A stretch of DNA of 64,000 bases from Hydrangea macrophylla. Its lineage: Eukaryota > Streptophyta > Magnoliopsida > Cornales > Hydrangeaceae. Each line of letters starts with the position of its first letter. The first letter of the stretch is position 1. The notes beneath the pieces are model-generated. The model had not been told where the DNA came from. It ran no database searches and was given only the letters and a program-made list of their open reading frames with translations. The DNA is taken from contig CM066984.1 of assembly GCA_033977485.1 (NCBI GenBank), positions 47,607,600-47,671,599 on the forward strand. The letters are read 5' to 3'. Of the stretch, positions 1-10,692 are shown in pieces. The position numbers were made by a program, and so were the translations under genes.

Positions 1-16
1 CCGAACAGCCAAACAG

Positions 17-378
17 ATGGGTTTAGATGAATCATCCTTCGTGCCGTCCCAACAAAAGGTCAGGGCGTATGACAACACTCAGAGAGCGGTCATGGGTATC
101 ATCTTTCTTAACCTCGTCATTGGACCAGTGGATAAAGAAGCTGAATTTCAAATGATTGATATCCCCGTCTCTTTTAATTTATTGCTAGGGAGGCCATGGT
201 TGGATAGCTTGGGTGCCATACCGTCCACTATTCAACAAAAGGTCAAATGTGTTTGGAAGGGCAAAGTCTACGACATCCTCGGGGATAACTGGGTTCGTTC
301 GTTTGAAGCTTTGTCAAGTGCACCACTTCTAGAATTACAGCTGCAAGAAGAAGAAGCAAGCATGGGAGGGTTCGAGTT
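17..378 (+). pseudogene. Tat retrotransposon aspartic protease (C-terminal part)
   Basis: The reading frame has the Tat protease flap and tail: an invariant-type LLGRPW followed by a small Leu-Gly-Ala-Ile-Pro-Ser-Thr segment and a QQKVK stretch. The N-terminal half with the catalytic Asp lies left of the window. In the element it would cut the Gag-Pol polyprotein. The coding sequence is broken at 378/379 by insertion of chromovirus A and resumes at 7084 with a G-patch-like linker. By chance the frame stays open across the junction into the chromovirus LTR and stops at 586. Confidence 0.75.
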
Positions 379-1012
379 TGATGAGAACATGGCGGCTAGC
401 ACAAGGTGGAATGCGGACCCGAACCACGTGCCAATTGGTTCGATTACAAGGGCGCGAGCAAAGCGGTTCAAGGACAATCTCAATGGGCTGGTTCAACAAA
501 TTTGGGTTGAGACTAATCTGAGTGGCCCAAAGGAGGATACTAGTGGTCCACAAGGCTGGGTGTCCATGATTCAAGCTCTAGAATAAATTATAGGCTTGCA
601 TGCCAACTTAGGGATTTTTTATATTCATTAGTTTCCTTTTATTTTAGTTTTGGGATGAATTATATTGGACCATAATATTTCGTAGGCTTAAAAGGGCCCA
701 ACTTTAAGCCTCAGCTATTTAAACAGTTTTAGGGTTTGTAATATTCAGTTTTGATCATTAATAATATTGTGAGAGTTTTCTCTTTGGTTCTTTGAAGAAC
801 TATTCGAACTTATCAGATTTACTCTGTGGCGTTCATACCTGGACTTATCAATCGAGTTTTTCATCCTTGATTGTGGCGTCTTCGTCCTTTATACCAAGGT
901 TCGCATCTGTTATAGGTGTTGGGTCGCGGTTTCCATTGAATCTGACAGTAGAACGGTCCGAGACATTAATCGTGTTACGGGTTTCGTCACATTATTGGCG
1001 GGGTTCGTATCA
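379..1012 (+). repeat. 5' LTR of chromovirus A
   Basis: It begins TG and ends CA and is matched nearly base for base by 6445-7078. Its first ~208 bp carry a silent copy of the 3' end of the pol reading frame, which is why the coding sequence of the 3' LTR also appears here. Confidence 0.95.
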
Positions 1013-1014
1013 GT

Positions 1015-1026
1015 TGGTATCAGAGC
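1015..1026 (+). other. Primer binding site (initiator tRNA-Met)
   Basis: The sequence TGGTATCAGAGC is complementary to the 3' end of plant initiator tRNA-Met and lies 2 nt after the LTR end. It primes minus-strand cDNA synthesis. Confidence 0.95.
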
Positions 1027-1894
1027 ACAGTTCTAGTCTCAGGTTTATCATATCTTTTTCGTTTCTGTTCTTATTCGTTTCTTCTGGTTCTGTTCTTATT
1101 CGTTTTTGTTTCTGTTCGTTTTCTTATTCGTTCTCGTTTCTGAACCGTATAAAAAAAATAAAAAAAAAGGTGTTCGATTACGATCTGGAATTTTGTGTTT
1201 AGGGTTTGCGAATCTGATCTGTGATTTGCCCTTGTTACTTCGTGTTTGTTCATTCTCGTGATCGTTGTTATTCTGGGTTTTTTTTCTTCTTCTTGGAATT
1301 AGGGTTCCTGAATCAGATACGTGAACTGTGAAGTCTGCCTGATTATTCAAGAAAAAAAAATACAAAAAAAAGAAGAAAAGAGAAAAAAAAAAAAAAGAAG
1401 AAAAAAAAAAAGAAAAGATAAGAAGAGAAGAGATCTGTAGGAAAAAAAAAAAAAAAAAATACAAAAACTCGGCTTAAAATTTTATTTTTGTTTTGTGATA
1501 TTTGGGGTCTAAGGAGTCCGAATCTGACCTTACTCCATAGTGCAAAAAAAAAATTTCCGAAAATTCCATTTTTTTTGTGCTTTTGGAAACCTAGCCATCC
1601 GCGTTCGTTTTTAGTCGTGCTTTCAACGTCCAAATTTGATTGGTCTAGTTTGGGTATGGATTGTTACTGAGAAATTCTAGTCATTGTTTGAGCAGTTTCA
1701 TAAGAACCGAGTGAGAATTACTACGAGTGGAAAAAGGCAAGAGTGGTGAGCACATAAGAGGGTAAAAGCCAAATTGATTTTCAGTTTAAACACGAGTGAA
1801 CTTGAGTGATACATCCTAGTTGAGTGAAACACGTGAGCGAGAGTTGTGAGGTCCTGTATATTTTTTTTATCTAATCTTTGTTTTGCAGCAAAAT
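1027..1894 (+). other. Untranslated leader of chromovirus A with putative 3' splice site
   Basis: No credible gene lies between the primer site and the gag start. The stretch holds A-rich homopolymer and AAG/GAA low-complexity sequence at about 1350-1460. Just before gag there is a pyrimidine-rich run with a CTAAT branch-point-like motif, ending TTGTTTTGCAG with the AG at 1887-1888. The same arrangement precedes gag in chromovirus B, so a leader intron is likely. The donor site could not be fixed. Confidence 0.6.
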
Positions 1895-3835
1895 ATGGCC
1901 CATAAAGACGAAATTAATGCCGGGGAGGTTTCGGGAGAGACTGATCAGAAACTACTATTGGAGGCATTAATGGGTGAAATGAGGAGGGTATTGAGGACAG
2001 AGATGGAACAAGTTCATGAACGGATAGATAGAGTAGAGAATGCACGTGTGGAGCAGCCACAAAACAATGCTCCTCATGGACGTAGAAGAGAGAGAGTTCA
2101 ACCGAGGGGAGTGAGAGTTGAAGAAGAGGAGTATTTTTGGGGAGACTTTGACGAAGAAAATGATCAGGAGTCAATAGATAATCATAGGAGATATGGTGGT
2201 CGGGGTAGAGAAGTTAGGTTTAGAGAAGCTAGGAACCGGGAAGATAATAATTTGGGTAGTATTAAGATGAAGATTCCTTCGTTTCAAGGGAAGAATGATC
2301 CGGAAGCCTATCTAGAATGGGAGAAGAAGGTAGAATTAGTATTTGATTGCCACCATTACTCTGAGGCTAAGAAGGTAAAACTTGCTGCCATTGAATTTTC
2401 TGATTATGCTATCATTTGGTGGGATCAATTGGTGTTGAATAGGAGAAGAAATAGGGAGCGTCCAATAGAGACATGGGAGGATATGAAAACTGTGATGAGG
2501 AAGCGGTTCGTTCCAAGCTATTATTACCGAGAGTTGTACAACAAGTTGCAAAGTTTGAGGCAAGGTAATAGGAGTGTGGAAGAATATTATAAGGAGATGG
2601 AAGTTGCTATGATTCGAGCGAATGTAGAGGAAGATCGAGAGGCTACAATGGCTAGATTCTTAGTTGGGTTGAATCGGGAAATTACCAATGCAGTGGAATT
2701 GCAACACTATGTTGAGTTGGAGGATATGGTACACATGGCTATTAAAATTGAGAATCAACTCAAGAGGAGGGGCAGCAGCACACGTCCAAGCCAAAATCCA
2801 AGCCAAAATTCCAATACATCCGCTTGGAAACCAAATAATTGGAAAAGAGATGAGAAGCAGCCTTTGGTAAAGCCAAAAACTGAGCAAAAACAAGAGGTGG
2901 CCAGCCATGGAAATCAAGGTAAATCCGATTCGTCTACTTCTCGGAACCGTGATATTAAGTGTTTTAAGTGCCAAGGTAGGGGACATATAGCTAGCCAATG
3001 TCCGAACAAGAGAGTTATGGTGTTACGAGATAATGGTGAGATTGAAACCGAAGATGAAGATGACAACGAATCTGTGCCACCATTGGAGGATGCCGATGAT
3101 GAAGAGTACGCTGCCCAAGGGGATTTGTTAGTGGCAAGGAGAGCTCTAAATATGCAGGTTAAGGAAGATGATGAGGCACAACGGGAGAACATCTTTCATA
3201 CGAGATGTCATGTCAAAGATAAGGTGTGTAGTGTGATCATAGATGGGGGGAGTTGTACTAACGTTGCTAGCACAACTTTGGTGGAGAAATTAGGGCTGCC
3301 AACAATCAAGCATCCACGACCTTATAAATTGCAATGGCTCAATGATAGTGGTGAAGTAAGGGTAACTAAACAGGTGTTAGTTTCTTTTCGTATTGGGAAA
3401 TATGAAGATGAAGTTTTGAGTGATGTGGTTCCGATGCAAGCTGGACACTTGTTGTTAGGGAGGCCATGGCAATTTGATCGACGTGTTAAGCATGATGGTT
3501 TCACAAATAAATACTCGTTCGTGCTTAATCAAAGGACAATCACCTTAGTGCCTTTGACACCGAAGCAAGTTTATGAAGATCAAGTGAGGTTGCAAAGGGA
3601 GAGTGAACAAAAGAGAAAGAGTGAGAAAAATGAGAGAGAAAAAGAAAAGAAAAATGCAGCCATTGAGGGAAAATTAGAGGGAAACCAAAAAAAGAATTTT
3701 TATGCAAAAGCGAGTGAGATCAAACGAGCGTTGTTTTCAAATCAGCCTATGATTGTACTTTTGTACAAAGAGGCATTTTTAAACACTAACCAAATTGACT
3801 CATCTTTGCCTAGTTCTGTTGTTTCTCTTTTGTAG
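1895..3835 (+). CDS. Chromovirus A Gag-protease part of the polyprotein
   Basis: Start chosen at the first ATG after the putative splice acceptor. Gag covers roughly residues 120-290, with the YLEWEKK and IIWWDQ blocks typical of this family. A CCHC zinc knuckle ([14 protein letters not shown]) is near residue 355. The aspartic protease has the active site DGGS near residue 455 and LLGRPW near 525. A charged Lys/Glu-rich linker precedes the C-terminus. The frame ends at TAG 3833-3835. Chromovirus B has CAG (Gln) at the same place, so this is a nonsense mutation and not a normal end. Gag packages RNA; protease matures the polyprotein. Confidence 0.9.
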   Translation: MAHKDEINAGEVSGETDQKLLLEALMGEMRRVLRTEMEQVHERIDRVENARVEQPQNNAPHGRRRERVQPRGVRVEEEEYFWGDFDEENDQESIDNHRRYGGRGREVRFREARNREDNNLGSIKMKIPSFQGKNDPEAYLEWEKKVELVFDCHHYSEAKKVKLAAIEFSDYAIIWWDQLVLNRRRNRERPIETWEDMKTVMRKRFVPSYYYRELYNKLQSLRQGNRSVEEYYKEMEVAMIRANVEEDREATMARFLVGLNREITNAVELQHYVELEDMVHMAIKIENQLKRRGSSTRPSQNPSQNSNTSAWKPNNWKRDEKQPLVKPKTEQKQEVASHGNQGKSDSSTSRNRDIKCFKCQGRGHIASQCPNKRVMVLRDNGEIETEDEDDNESVPPLEDADDEEYAAQGDLLVARRALNMQVKEDDEAQRENIFHTRCHVKDKVCSVIIDGGSCTNVASTTLVEKLGLPTIKHPRPYKLQWLNDSGEVRVTKQVLVSFRIGKYEDEVLSDVVPMQAGHLLLGRPWQFDRRVKHDGFTNKYSFVLNQRTITLVPLTPKQVYEDQVRLQRESEQKRKSEKNEREKEKKNAAIEGKLEGNQKKNFYAKASEIKRALFSNQPMIVLLYKEAFLNTNQIDSSLPSSVVSLL

Positions 3836-6652
3836 GAGTTTGGTGATATCTTTCCCGAGGAGGTTCCACATGGTTTACCCCCTATTCGAGGGATTGAACA
3901 TCAAATTGATTTCGTGTCCGGTGCTACCATTCCAAACCGACCAGCCTATAGAAGCAATCCTGAGGAGACAAAGGAGCTACAAAAGCAGGTTAGTGAGTTG
4001 ATGGAAAAGGGGTACGTAAGAGAAAGTATGAGTCCATGCGCCGTTCCGGTGATTTTGGTTCCTAAGAAGGATGGGACGTGGAGAATGTGCGTTGATTGCC
4101 GAGCCGTCAACAACATAACGGTAAAGTATCGACACCCTATTCCTCGCTTAGATGATATGTTAGATGAGTTGCATGGTTCTTGTATATTTTCTAAGATTGA
4201 TTTGAAAAGTGGGTATCATCAAATTAGAATGAAAGAAGGTGATGAATGGAAAACTGCATTTAAAACAAAATATGGTTTGTATGAATGGTTAGTTATGCCT
4301 TTTGGATTAACTAATGCTCCTAGTACTTTTATGAGATTGATGAACCATGTTTTGCGTGCTTTCATTGGAAAATTTGTAGTTGTTTATTTTGATGATATCC
4401 TGATTTATAGCAAAAACTTGGAAGAGCATTTGAAGCATTTAAAACTTGTGTTAGATGTGCTTAGAAATGAAAAGTTGTTTGCTAATCTAAAGAAGTGCAC
4501 TTTTTGCACCGATAAGCTTGTGTTTCTTGGTTTTGTTGTGTGTGCACAAGGAATACAGGTTGATGAAGAAAAGATTCGTGCTATCCAAGAATGGTCAAGC
4601 CCATCTAGTGTAAGTAATGTGCGAAGTTTTCATGGACTTGCTAGTTTTTACAGGAGGTTCGTGAAAGACTTCAGTAATATAGCTGCACCGATAACCGAAG
4701 TCATCAAGAAAAATGTTGGGTTCAAATGGGGGGAAGAGCAAGAGAAGGCATTTCAATTACTCAAGGAGAAGTTAACTCATGCACCTTTACTTGCTTTACC
4801 TAACTTTACAAAAACTTTTGAAATTGAATGTGATGCTTCAGGTTTAGGTATTGGCGCCGTGCTTATGCAAGAAGGAAGACCAATTGCATACTTTAGTGAG
4901 AAGTTAAGTGGGGCTGCCTTAAACTATCCCACGTATGACAAAGAGATGTATGCATTGGTTCGAGCTTTGGAGACATGGCAGCATTACTTGTGGCCTAAAG
5001 AGTTCGTGATTCACACCGATCATGAGTCTTTAAAGCACCTTAAAGTCCAACACAAGCTGAACAAGAGGCATGCACGATGGGTTGAATTCATTGAGACGTT
5101 TCCATACGTCATTCGATATAAACAAGGTAAGGAGAACATCGTTGCCGATGCACTTTCTCGAAGGTACATTCTAATCTCTACTCTTGATGCTAAGATTCTT
5201 GGTTTTGAGCATATTAAGGAATTGTATCCTTTAGATCTCGATTTTAGTGAAGAATTTGAATCTTGTGAAAGAACAGCCCATAATAAATTCTATAGGCATG
5301 AGGGGTTTTTATTTCGAGAAAATAAATTGTGCATTCCAACTTGTTCAGTGAGAGAGTTGCTTGTGCGAGAGTCACATGGGGGAGGGTTAATGGGACATTT
5401 TGGGATAGTAAAAACATTAGCCGTTTTACAAGAACACTTCTATTGGCCACGCATGAAACAAGATGTTGAGAGAATTTGTGGTAGATGTGTCACATGTAGG
5501 CGAGCGAAATCTAGAGTACAACCCCATGGCTTATACACACCTCTTCCAATTCCTAGTGAACCATGGATTGATATTTCAATGGATTTTGTGTTAGGTTTAC
5601 CTAGGACTAAACACGGTCGAGACTCAATTTTTGTGGTTGTGGATAGATTTTCCAAGATGGCACATTTTATTCCATGTCACAAAACTGATGATGCTTCACA
5701 TGTTGCTAATTTGTTCTTTAAGGAGATTGTGAGATTACATGGTATGCCTAGAACCATTGTTTCGGATAGAGATGCTAAATTCTTGAGTTACTTTTGGAAG
5801 ACCTTGTGGTGTAAGTTGGGGACTAAGTTATTATTTTCTACTACTTGTCATCCACAAACTGATGGTCAAACTGAAGTAGTAAATAGGACTTTATCTACTT
5901 TGTTAAGGGCTATTATTAAAAAGAACATCAAAACATGGGAAGAATGTTTACCACATGTTGAGTTTGCTTATAATCGTACTATCCATTCTGCTACTAAATT
6001 TTCACCCTTTGAAATTGTGTATGGTTTTAATCCTTTAACTCCTTTGGATTTATCTCCTTTACCTATGACTGAGCGTGTTAATTTAGATGGAAAAAAGAAA
6101 GCAGATTTTGTTAAGCAGATTCATGAGAAAGCAAGGCTCAATATTGAGCGAAGAACGGAGCAATATGCAACGCAAGCTAACAAAGGGCGACGCAATATCA
6201 TCTTTGAACCTGGAGATTGGGTTTGGGTACACATGCGAAAAGAAAGATTTCCAGCACAAAGGCGTTCTAAATTGCTTCCCCGAGGCGATGGTCCTTTTCA
6301 AGTTCTTGAGCGCATCAATGACAATGCCTACAAGCTAGAGTTGCCTGGTGAGTATAATGTTAGTACTACTTTTAATGTTGCTGATTTATCTCCTTTTGAT
6401 GTAGGTGATGATTTGAGGACAAATCCTTTTCAAGAGGAGGGGAATGATGAGAACATGGCGGCTAGCACAAGGTGGAATGCGGACCCGAACCACGTGCCAA
6501 TTGGTCCAGTTACAAGGGCGCGAGCAAAGCGGTTCAAGGACAATCTCAATGGGCTGGTTCAACAAATTTGGGTTGAGACTAATCTGAGTGGCCCAAAGGA
6601 GGATACTAGTGGTCCACAAGGCTGGGTGTCCATGATTCAAGCTCTAGAATAA
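3836..6652 (+). CDS. Chromovirus A Pol part (RT, RNase H, integrase)
   Basis: This continues the gag-protease frame after the amber codon and stays open to 6652. Domains in order are reverse transcriptase with catalytic YFDDIL, Ty3-type RNase H (ECDASG, then HTDHESL), integrase with the CRTC-type zinc finger ([10 protein letters not shown]), the DDE core ([17 protein letters not shown], then an HPQTDGQTE block), and a GPY/F-like region ([20 protein letters not shown]). The last ~69 residues lie inside the 3' LTR and contain [11 protein letters not shown]. There is no start codon directly after the stop, so translation needs readthrough or the protein is not made. Confidence 0.9.
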   Translation, partial: EFGDIFPEEVPHGLPPIRGIEHQIDFVSGATIPNRPAYRSNPEETKELQKQVSELMEKGYVRESMSPCAVPVILVPKKDGTWRMCVDCRAVNNITVKYRHPIPRLDDMLDELHGSCIFSKIDLKSGYHQIRMKEGDEWKTAFKTKYGLYEWLVMPFGLTNAPSTFMRLMNHVLRAFIGKFVVVYFDDILIYSKNLEEHLKHLKLVLDVLRNEKLFANLKKCTFCTDKLVFLGFVVCAQGIQVDEEKIRAIQEWSSPSSVSNVRSFHGLASFYRRFVKDFSNIAAPITEVIKKNVGFKWGEEQEKAFQLLKEKLTHAPLLALPNFTKTFEIECDASGLGIGAVLMQEGRPIAYFSEKLSGAALNYPTYDKEMYALVRALETWQHYLWPKEFVIHTDHESLKHLKVQHKLNKRHARWVEFIETFPYVIRYKQGKENIVADALSRRYILISTLDAKILGFEHIKELYPLDLDFSEEFESCERTAHNKFYRHEGFLFRENKLCIPTCSVRELLVRESHGGGLMGHFGIVKTLAVLQEHFYWPRMKQDVERICGRCVTCRRAKSRVQPHGLYTPLPIPSEPWIDISMDFVLGLPRTKHGRDSIFVVVDRFSKMAHFIPCHKTDDASHVANLFFKEIVRLHGMPRTIVSDRDAKFLSYFWKTLWCKLGTKLLFSTTCHPQTDGQTEVVNRTLSTLLRAIIKKNIKTWEECLPHVEFAYNRTIHSATKFSPFEIVYGFNPLTPLDLSPLPMTERVNLDGKKKADFVKQIHEKARLNIERRTEQYATQANKGRRNIIFEPGDWVWVHMRKERFPAQRRSKLLPRGDGPFQVLERINDNAYKLELPGEYNVSTTFNVADLSPFDVGDDLRTNPFQEEGNDENMAASTRWNADPNHVPIGPVTRARAKRFKDNLNGLVQQIWVETNLSGPKEDTSGPQGWVSMIQALE
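6432..6444 (+). other. Polypurine tract of chromovirus A
   Basis: AAGAGGAGGGGAA lies directly before the 3' LTR and primes plus-strand synthesis. It is inside the coding frame, since pol runs on into the LTR. A similar tract precedes the 3' LTR of chromoviruses B, C and D. Confidence 0.9.
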
Positions 6653-7078
6653 ATTATAGGCTTGCATGCCAACTTAGGGATTTTTTATATTCATTAGTTT
6701 CCTTTTATTTTAGTTTTGGGATGAATTATATTGGACCATAATATTTCGTAGGCTTAAAAGGGCCCAACTTTAAGCCTCAGCTATTTAAACAGTTTTAGGG
6801 TTTGTAATATTCAGTTTTGATCATTAATAATATTGTGAGAGTTTTCTCTTTGGTTCTTTGAAGAACTATTCGAACTTATCAGATTTACTCTGTGGCGCTC
6901 ATACCTGGACTTATCAATCGAGTTTTCCATCCTTGATTGTGGCGTCTTCGTCCTTTATACCAAGGTTCGCATCTATTATAGGTGTTGGGTCGCGGTTTCC
7001 ATTGAATCTGACAGTAGAACGGTCCGAGACATTAATCGTGTTACGGGTTTCGTCACATTATTGGCGGGGTTCGTATCA
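6445..7078 (+). repeat. 3' LTR of chromovirus A
   Basis: Same length as the 5' LTR. Positions 6445-6652 are coding (end of Pol) and the rest is non-coding. The identity to the 5' copy ends exactly at the CA before the target duplication. Confidence 0.95.
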
Positions 7079-7083
7079 GAGTT

Positions 7084-8012
7084 CGTCGGCATGATTGGGG
7101 AGGAAAAGCCAAAAGAATTCCTGTCGCTTTACTTTGATCAATACGCAAGCCCGTTGGTCGCAGGGATCATGAAGAAAATGGGTTTCTTTCCAAGTTTGGG
7201 GTTGGGAAAGAACGACCAAGGCCTGCCGGAGTTTCCAAAAATCCCTACTCAGACTCACACTCACGGTCTGGGGTACCAACCACCTAAGAAAGGGCAAAAA
7301 GAAAAGAAGAAGACCGTCGATGCGCCATTAGATCCTTACCTAAAAAAGCTCAATGGATATTTTTTTTTTGGTAATGCTCAATGGATATTTTATGAAGGAA
7401 GGAGAAGATTTTCCCTTTTGCGGCTTCCCAGAACCATGGGTGGACCAGAAAGATAAGTGTTTGAAGCCAGGGTTTGAGATCTTCTTTTCTCACGAGTTTT
7501 CTGAGTATGAAGATCCATATTTGCAGCCGCCTGCCAAATCGATTACTGCCAAGGATTGGATTGGTGTACTAGACGGCTCTATCATGAAAGAGCTGTTGGG
7601 CGAAGGGAGCACAAAAGTTATGAAAATGGGTCATGGAGAAACCCAAGATGAATACGTTGAAGATCTGATAGAGGAGGCAGCCGGGAGTGAGAAAGAGGGA
7701 GATCAGAGGAAGAACGACCAGGGAAAGACCGAGAAAGAAAAAATGGAGGAAATTACCAAGACATGGGACTTGGAAGAATGCTTCATCGATGATCTGGGAG
7801 GAGAGAACAAGAAAGAGTGGGTTTTTGAGTCTAGTAATACGTATCCCCCACACCCAGAGTCTGTAATGGCCCAAATGAGGCGTCTTTCAATTTCCATGTC
7901 TTTTGTAATCACCCCGAATAAAATCAATGAAAGCATGACTGATTCTGCCTACTTGAATGCGCTTAATGAATGTGATGAATGTGACGATCATGAAATACCC
8001 ATTGAATTGTAA
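7084..8012 (+). pseudogene. Tat polyprotein linker with G-patch-like motif (frameshifted)
   Basis: The frame resumes after the chromovirus A insertion. Residues MKKMGFFPSLGLGKNDQG followed by GLGYQP match the glycine-patch motif that Tat polyproteins carry between protease and RT. The frame is broken at 7348-7391 by a 28-bp gain (a 12-bp insert plus a 16-bp duplication) and resumes one frame over, running to TAA at 8012. The downstream part is acidic and ends in an Asn/Glu/Cys/Asp-rich stretch. It would act as a spacer in the polyprotein; no enzyme activity is evident. Confidence 0.65.
7348..7391 (-). mobile_element. 12-bp insertion flanked by 16-bp target duplication (ultra-short LINE candidate)
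   Basis: GCTCAATGGATATTTT occurs at 7348-7363 and again at 7376-7391. Between them is TTTTTTGGTAAT, which on the minus strand reads ATTACCAAAAAA, like the end of the local LINEs (TTTACC..., then poly-A). The 28-bp gain explains the frameshift here. Slippage or break repair could also have produced it. Confidence 0.5.
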
Positions 8013-8093
8013 AAATTAATTGAAAAAGAAAAATAATCCACGTGTAAAATCATTGAAGACACTTTAACAATTAATTTAGGAAATGAAAATAAT

Positions 8094-8856
8094 CCTCAAA
8101 ATGTCTTTATCGGCTCTACACTTGGCAAAGAAGAAAGCAAAGAATTAATCAAACTATTAAGTGAATTCAAAGATGTTTTTGCATGGTCTTATAATGATAT
8201 GCCAGGCATTGATCCTGAGATAGTCAAACACCACATCCCCGTTTTCCCTAATTCGAGACCAGTAAAACAAAAATTGAGGCGAATGAGGCCTGAATGGGCA
8301 CTCAAAGTCAAAGAGGAAGTTGAAAAGCAGTTAAGAGGATAGAGAAAAAACCACTTTTACACGCCATGAGGAACATACTGCTATAGGGTGATGCCGTTTG
8401 GGCTCAAGAATGCAGGAGCAACATATCAGCGAGCCGCTACCACGTTATTGCACGACATGATCCATAAAGAGGTGGAGGTGTATGTGGACGATATGATTGT
8501 GAAATCTAAGGAGAGGAGAGGACACTTGGAGGCTCTGAGGAAGTTTTTTGGGAGGTTAAGGGAGTTTAGGGTGAGACTAAACCCACATAAATGTACCTTC
8601 AGGGTCACCACTAGAAAATTGTTAGGGTTCTTTATTACTCAGAGGGGAATTGAAGTAGACCTGACCAAGATAAAAGCCATAGTCGAAATGCAGCCACCCA
8701 AGAATGAAAAAGAGCTGAGGTGGTTCCTGGGTAGAATACAGTTCATAAGCCGTTTTATCTCAAAACTCACCATGACCTGCGATCCGCTATTTAAGCTACT
8801 CAGAAAAGGAGAAAAGTTCGAGTGGGATATTGTGTCAGAAAGCCTTCGATAAAATC
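8094..8856 (+). pseudogene. Tat reverse transcriptase, internally deleted
   Basis: The N-terminal block (FKDVFAWSYNDMPGIDPEI...HHIPV) is followed by the fingers start (MRPEWALKVKEEVEKQL). About 90 residues, including the first half of the RT, are then missing. At 8338 the frame jumps to EKTTF and then MPFGLKNAGATYQR. The catalytic YVDDM and the LLGF/thumb region (to FEWD) are intact in 8388-8852. There is a small frameshift and a Trp-to-stop change near 8371. The enzyme cannot be functional. Confidence 0.85.
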
Positions 8857-10147
8857 AAAACCTACCTCCAAAACCCACTTGTCCTATCACCACCTTCACC
8901 TGGGAAGCCTTTGCTGCTATACCTTTCTGTGATCGAGGATTCAATGGGATGCATGCTGGTCCAAGAAGGAGGAGAAGGGCACGTAGAAAAGGACATTTAT
9001 TACTTAAGCAAGAGAATGATCAGATACGAGTTCAAGTACTCACCCTTAGAGAAAACATGTTGGGCTTTAGTCGGGTGTACCCGTCGTCTTAGGCATTACA
9101 TGTTTGCCTTCCCCGTGATCTTAATCTCCCGAATGGACTCGCTCAAATACTTGTTTGAAAAGTCCGCCTTGACCAGTAGGATTTCCTGATGGACCATGAT
9201 GCTAACATGTTGGGCTTTAGTCGGGTGTACGCGTTGTCTTAGGCATTACATGTTTGCCTTCCCCGTGATCTTAATCTCCCGAATGGACCCGCTTAAATAC
9301 TTGTTTGAAAAGTCCGCCTTGACCAGTAGGATTTCCCGATGGACCATGATGCTAGCCGAGTTTGATATCAGATATGTCACCTCTAAATCTGTCAAAGGGA
9401 GAGCCATTGCCGAGTACCTAGCTGACCTTGCCGTAGAAACTGGGGAGCAAGGAGAATTCAGGTTTCCTGACGAAGGAGTGATGGAGGTAAGGGAGGATTT
9501 ATGGAGGATGTATTTCGATGGGGCCGCCAATCAACTAGGCTACGGAGTCGGGGTTATCCTTGTAGCACCTGATGGAACCCCTACCCCACTGGCCGTCAAG
9601 CTTAAATACAACTCAACCAATAACACAGCAAGCATGCATAGTGGGCATGGAGCGCGGCGCTGGCCTTAAAAGTTGAAAAAGTTGATGTGTTTGGAGATTC
9701 AAATTTGATCATATCCCAAGTGCGAGGAGATTGGAGGGTGAAACACGAGAAGTTGAGGCCATACCATGACTATTTGGAGAGTTTGAAAGAACAATTCAAG
9801 AGGATATCATTCTACTACCTTCCCCGAGAGGAAAACCAATTGGCCGATTCCCTTGCAACCCTGGCATCAATGATACAGATCCCCTCGGGGGTCACGATGG
9901 TCCCATTATCCATAGAAATCAGAAATCAACCCTCATTTGAGACAGTCGCGGCCATAGAAGACGAGGGGGAAATACCGTGGTATGCGGATGTGTGGAATTT
10001 CATTAAAGAAGGAGAATACCCCGAAGGAGCCTCAGAAAAGGACAGAAAGGCAATCCGAAGGTTCTCAGCCCAATTCGCGATTTATGCAGATAAGCTATAG
10101 AAAAGGTCATACACAGGGTACAATTTAGAATGTCTATATGGAAAAGA
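8830..10147 (+). pseudogene. Tat RNase H plus extra (archaic-type) RNase H
   Basis: The first RNase H (YLSVIEDSMGCMLVQE, then YSPLEKTCWALV) is damaged by a 150-bp tandem duplication at 9055-9354. The first unit contains a TGA (9189 region). A connection domain follows (AEYLADLA). The second RNase H runs from about 9505: YFDGAAN with the first catalytic Asp, a frameshift at about 9630, then VFGDSNLI with a later Asp and the ENQLADSLA block near 9830. Having both domains places the element in Tat. The coding sequence is split at 10147 by the hAT MITE. Confidence 0.85.
9055..9354 (+). repeat. Tandem duplication, two 150-bp units, in RNase H
   Basis: Units 9055-9204 and 9205-9354 align without gaps and differ at about 5 sites. 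The length is 50 codons, so the frame is kept. The only disabling change is a TGA in unit 1. Confidence 0.9.
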
Positions 10148-10155
10148 GGCCAAAA

Positions 10156-10692
10156 TAGGGGTGTCATTTGGAACGGAAATTCCGATTCCGACCGATTCCG
10201 ATCCAAAAAATTCCGATTTTGGCAACTAAATATGCATTCCAAATTTCCGAATTCCGAAAATTCCGAAAAAAAATCGGATCGGAATCGGAATTTTTTTTAG
10301 AATTCCGAAAATTCTGAAAAATTTTTGAAAATATTCCGAAATTGCATTTTTTGAAACTTTTTCGAAAATATTCCGAAATATTTCGAAAATTGTGTTCATC
10401 CCACATCGAAAAAACACAAAAAATGGGATGTGATGTGCTTCTATAAAAGGCCTACAACTCTCAAGTGAAATCCCATTAAGCTTGAATTCTGAATATTCTG
10501 AAAATTTTTGAAAATATTCCGAATATTCCAAAAAATTCCGAATATGATGAAATTCCGAAAATTTCGAAAATTTTGAAATTTCGGAATCGAAAATAATTTT
10601 GGAATTTCTGAAATTTCGGAACGGAATTCAGAATGCATTTTTGGCTTCCGAAAGGGGTGTTTCCGATCCGCTCCGGCCGAAACACACCCCTA
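10156..10692. mobile_element. Non-autonomous hAT-type element (MITE), 537 bp
   Basis: It starts TAGGGGTGT and ends ACACCCCTA (terminal inverted repeat of 9 bp, then imperfect pairing). It is flanked by an exact 8-bp duplication, GGCCAAAA, at 10148-10155 and 10693-10700. The 8-bp duplication and this terminus are typical of plant hAT elements. The interior is a degenerate array of ATTCCG/CGGAAT units around a central segment with an snRNA-type promoter. There is no transposase. The long frames rich in Phe, Ile, Arg and Asn inside it are translations of the repeat. Confidence 0.92.
10398..10448 (+). promoter_or_regulatory. snRNA-type promoter (USE plus TATA box) inside the hAT MITE
   Basis: ATCCCACATCG at 10398-10408 matches the plant upstream sequence element (consensus RTCCCACATCG) exactly. 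TATAAAA is at 10442-10448. The 33 bp between them is the spacing known for Pol II snRNA genes; Pol III genes have about ten fewer. No known snRNA body starts at the expected place about 30 bp downstream, so the product, if any, is unknown. Confidence 0.55.

Larger units (their letters stand above)
379..7078 (+). mobile_element. Chromovirus A: complete Ty3/gypsy element, CRM-like
   Basis: Both LTRs are 634 bp, start with TGATGAGAAC and end with CGTATCA. They are flanked by a perfect 5-bp target duplication, GAGTT, at 374-378 and 7079-7083. A tRNA-Met primer site follows the 5' LTR and a polypurine tract precedes the 3' LTR. I count about 6 differences between the LTRs (roughly 1%), so the insertion is recent. 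The target is the Tat polyprotein gene between protease and the G-patch linker. Placement near the CRM clade is an inference from the polyprotein continuing into the 3' LTR and a Gly-Pro-(Ile/Val)-Thr-Arg-Ala-Arg-Ala-Lys motif at its end. I see no classical chromodomain. Confidence 0.93.

Noticed and set aside
268..574. Minus-strand frames in the LTR of chromovirus A
   Set aside because: They mirror the coding part of the LTR and recur only because the LTR is duplicated (6386-6640).
1096..1633. Phe-rich open frames on the minus strand
   Set aside because: They are translations of A/G-rich low-complexity sequence in the leader of chromovirus A.
3830..3838. Programmed UAG readthrough in chromovirus A
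   Set aside because: Chromovirus B has a sense codon at the site and a single frame, so a mutation is simpler.
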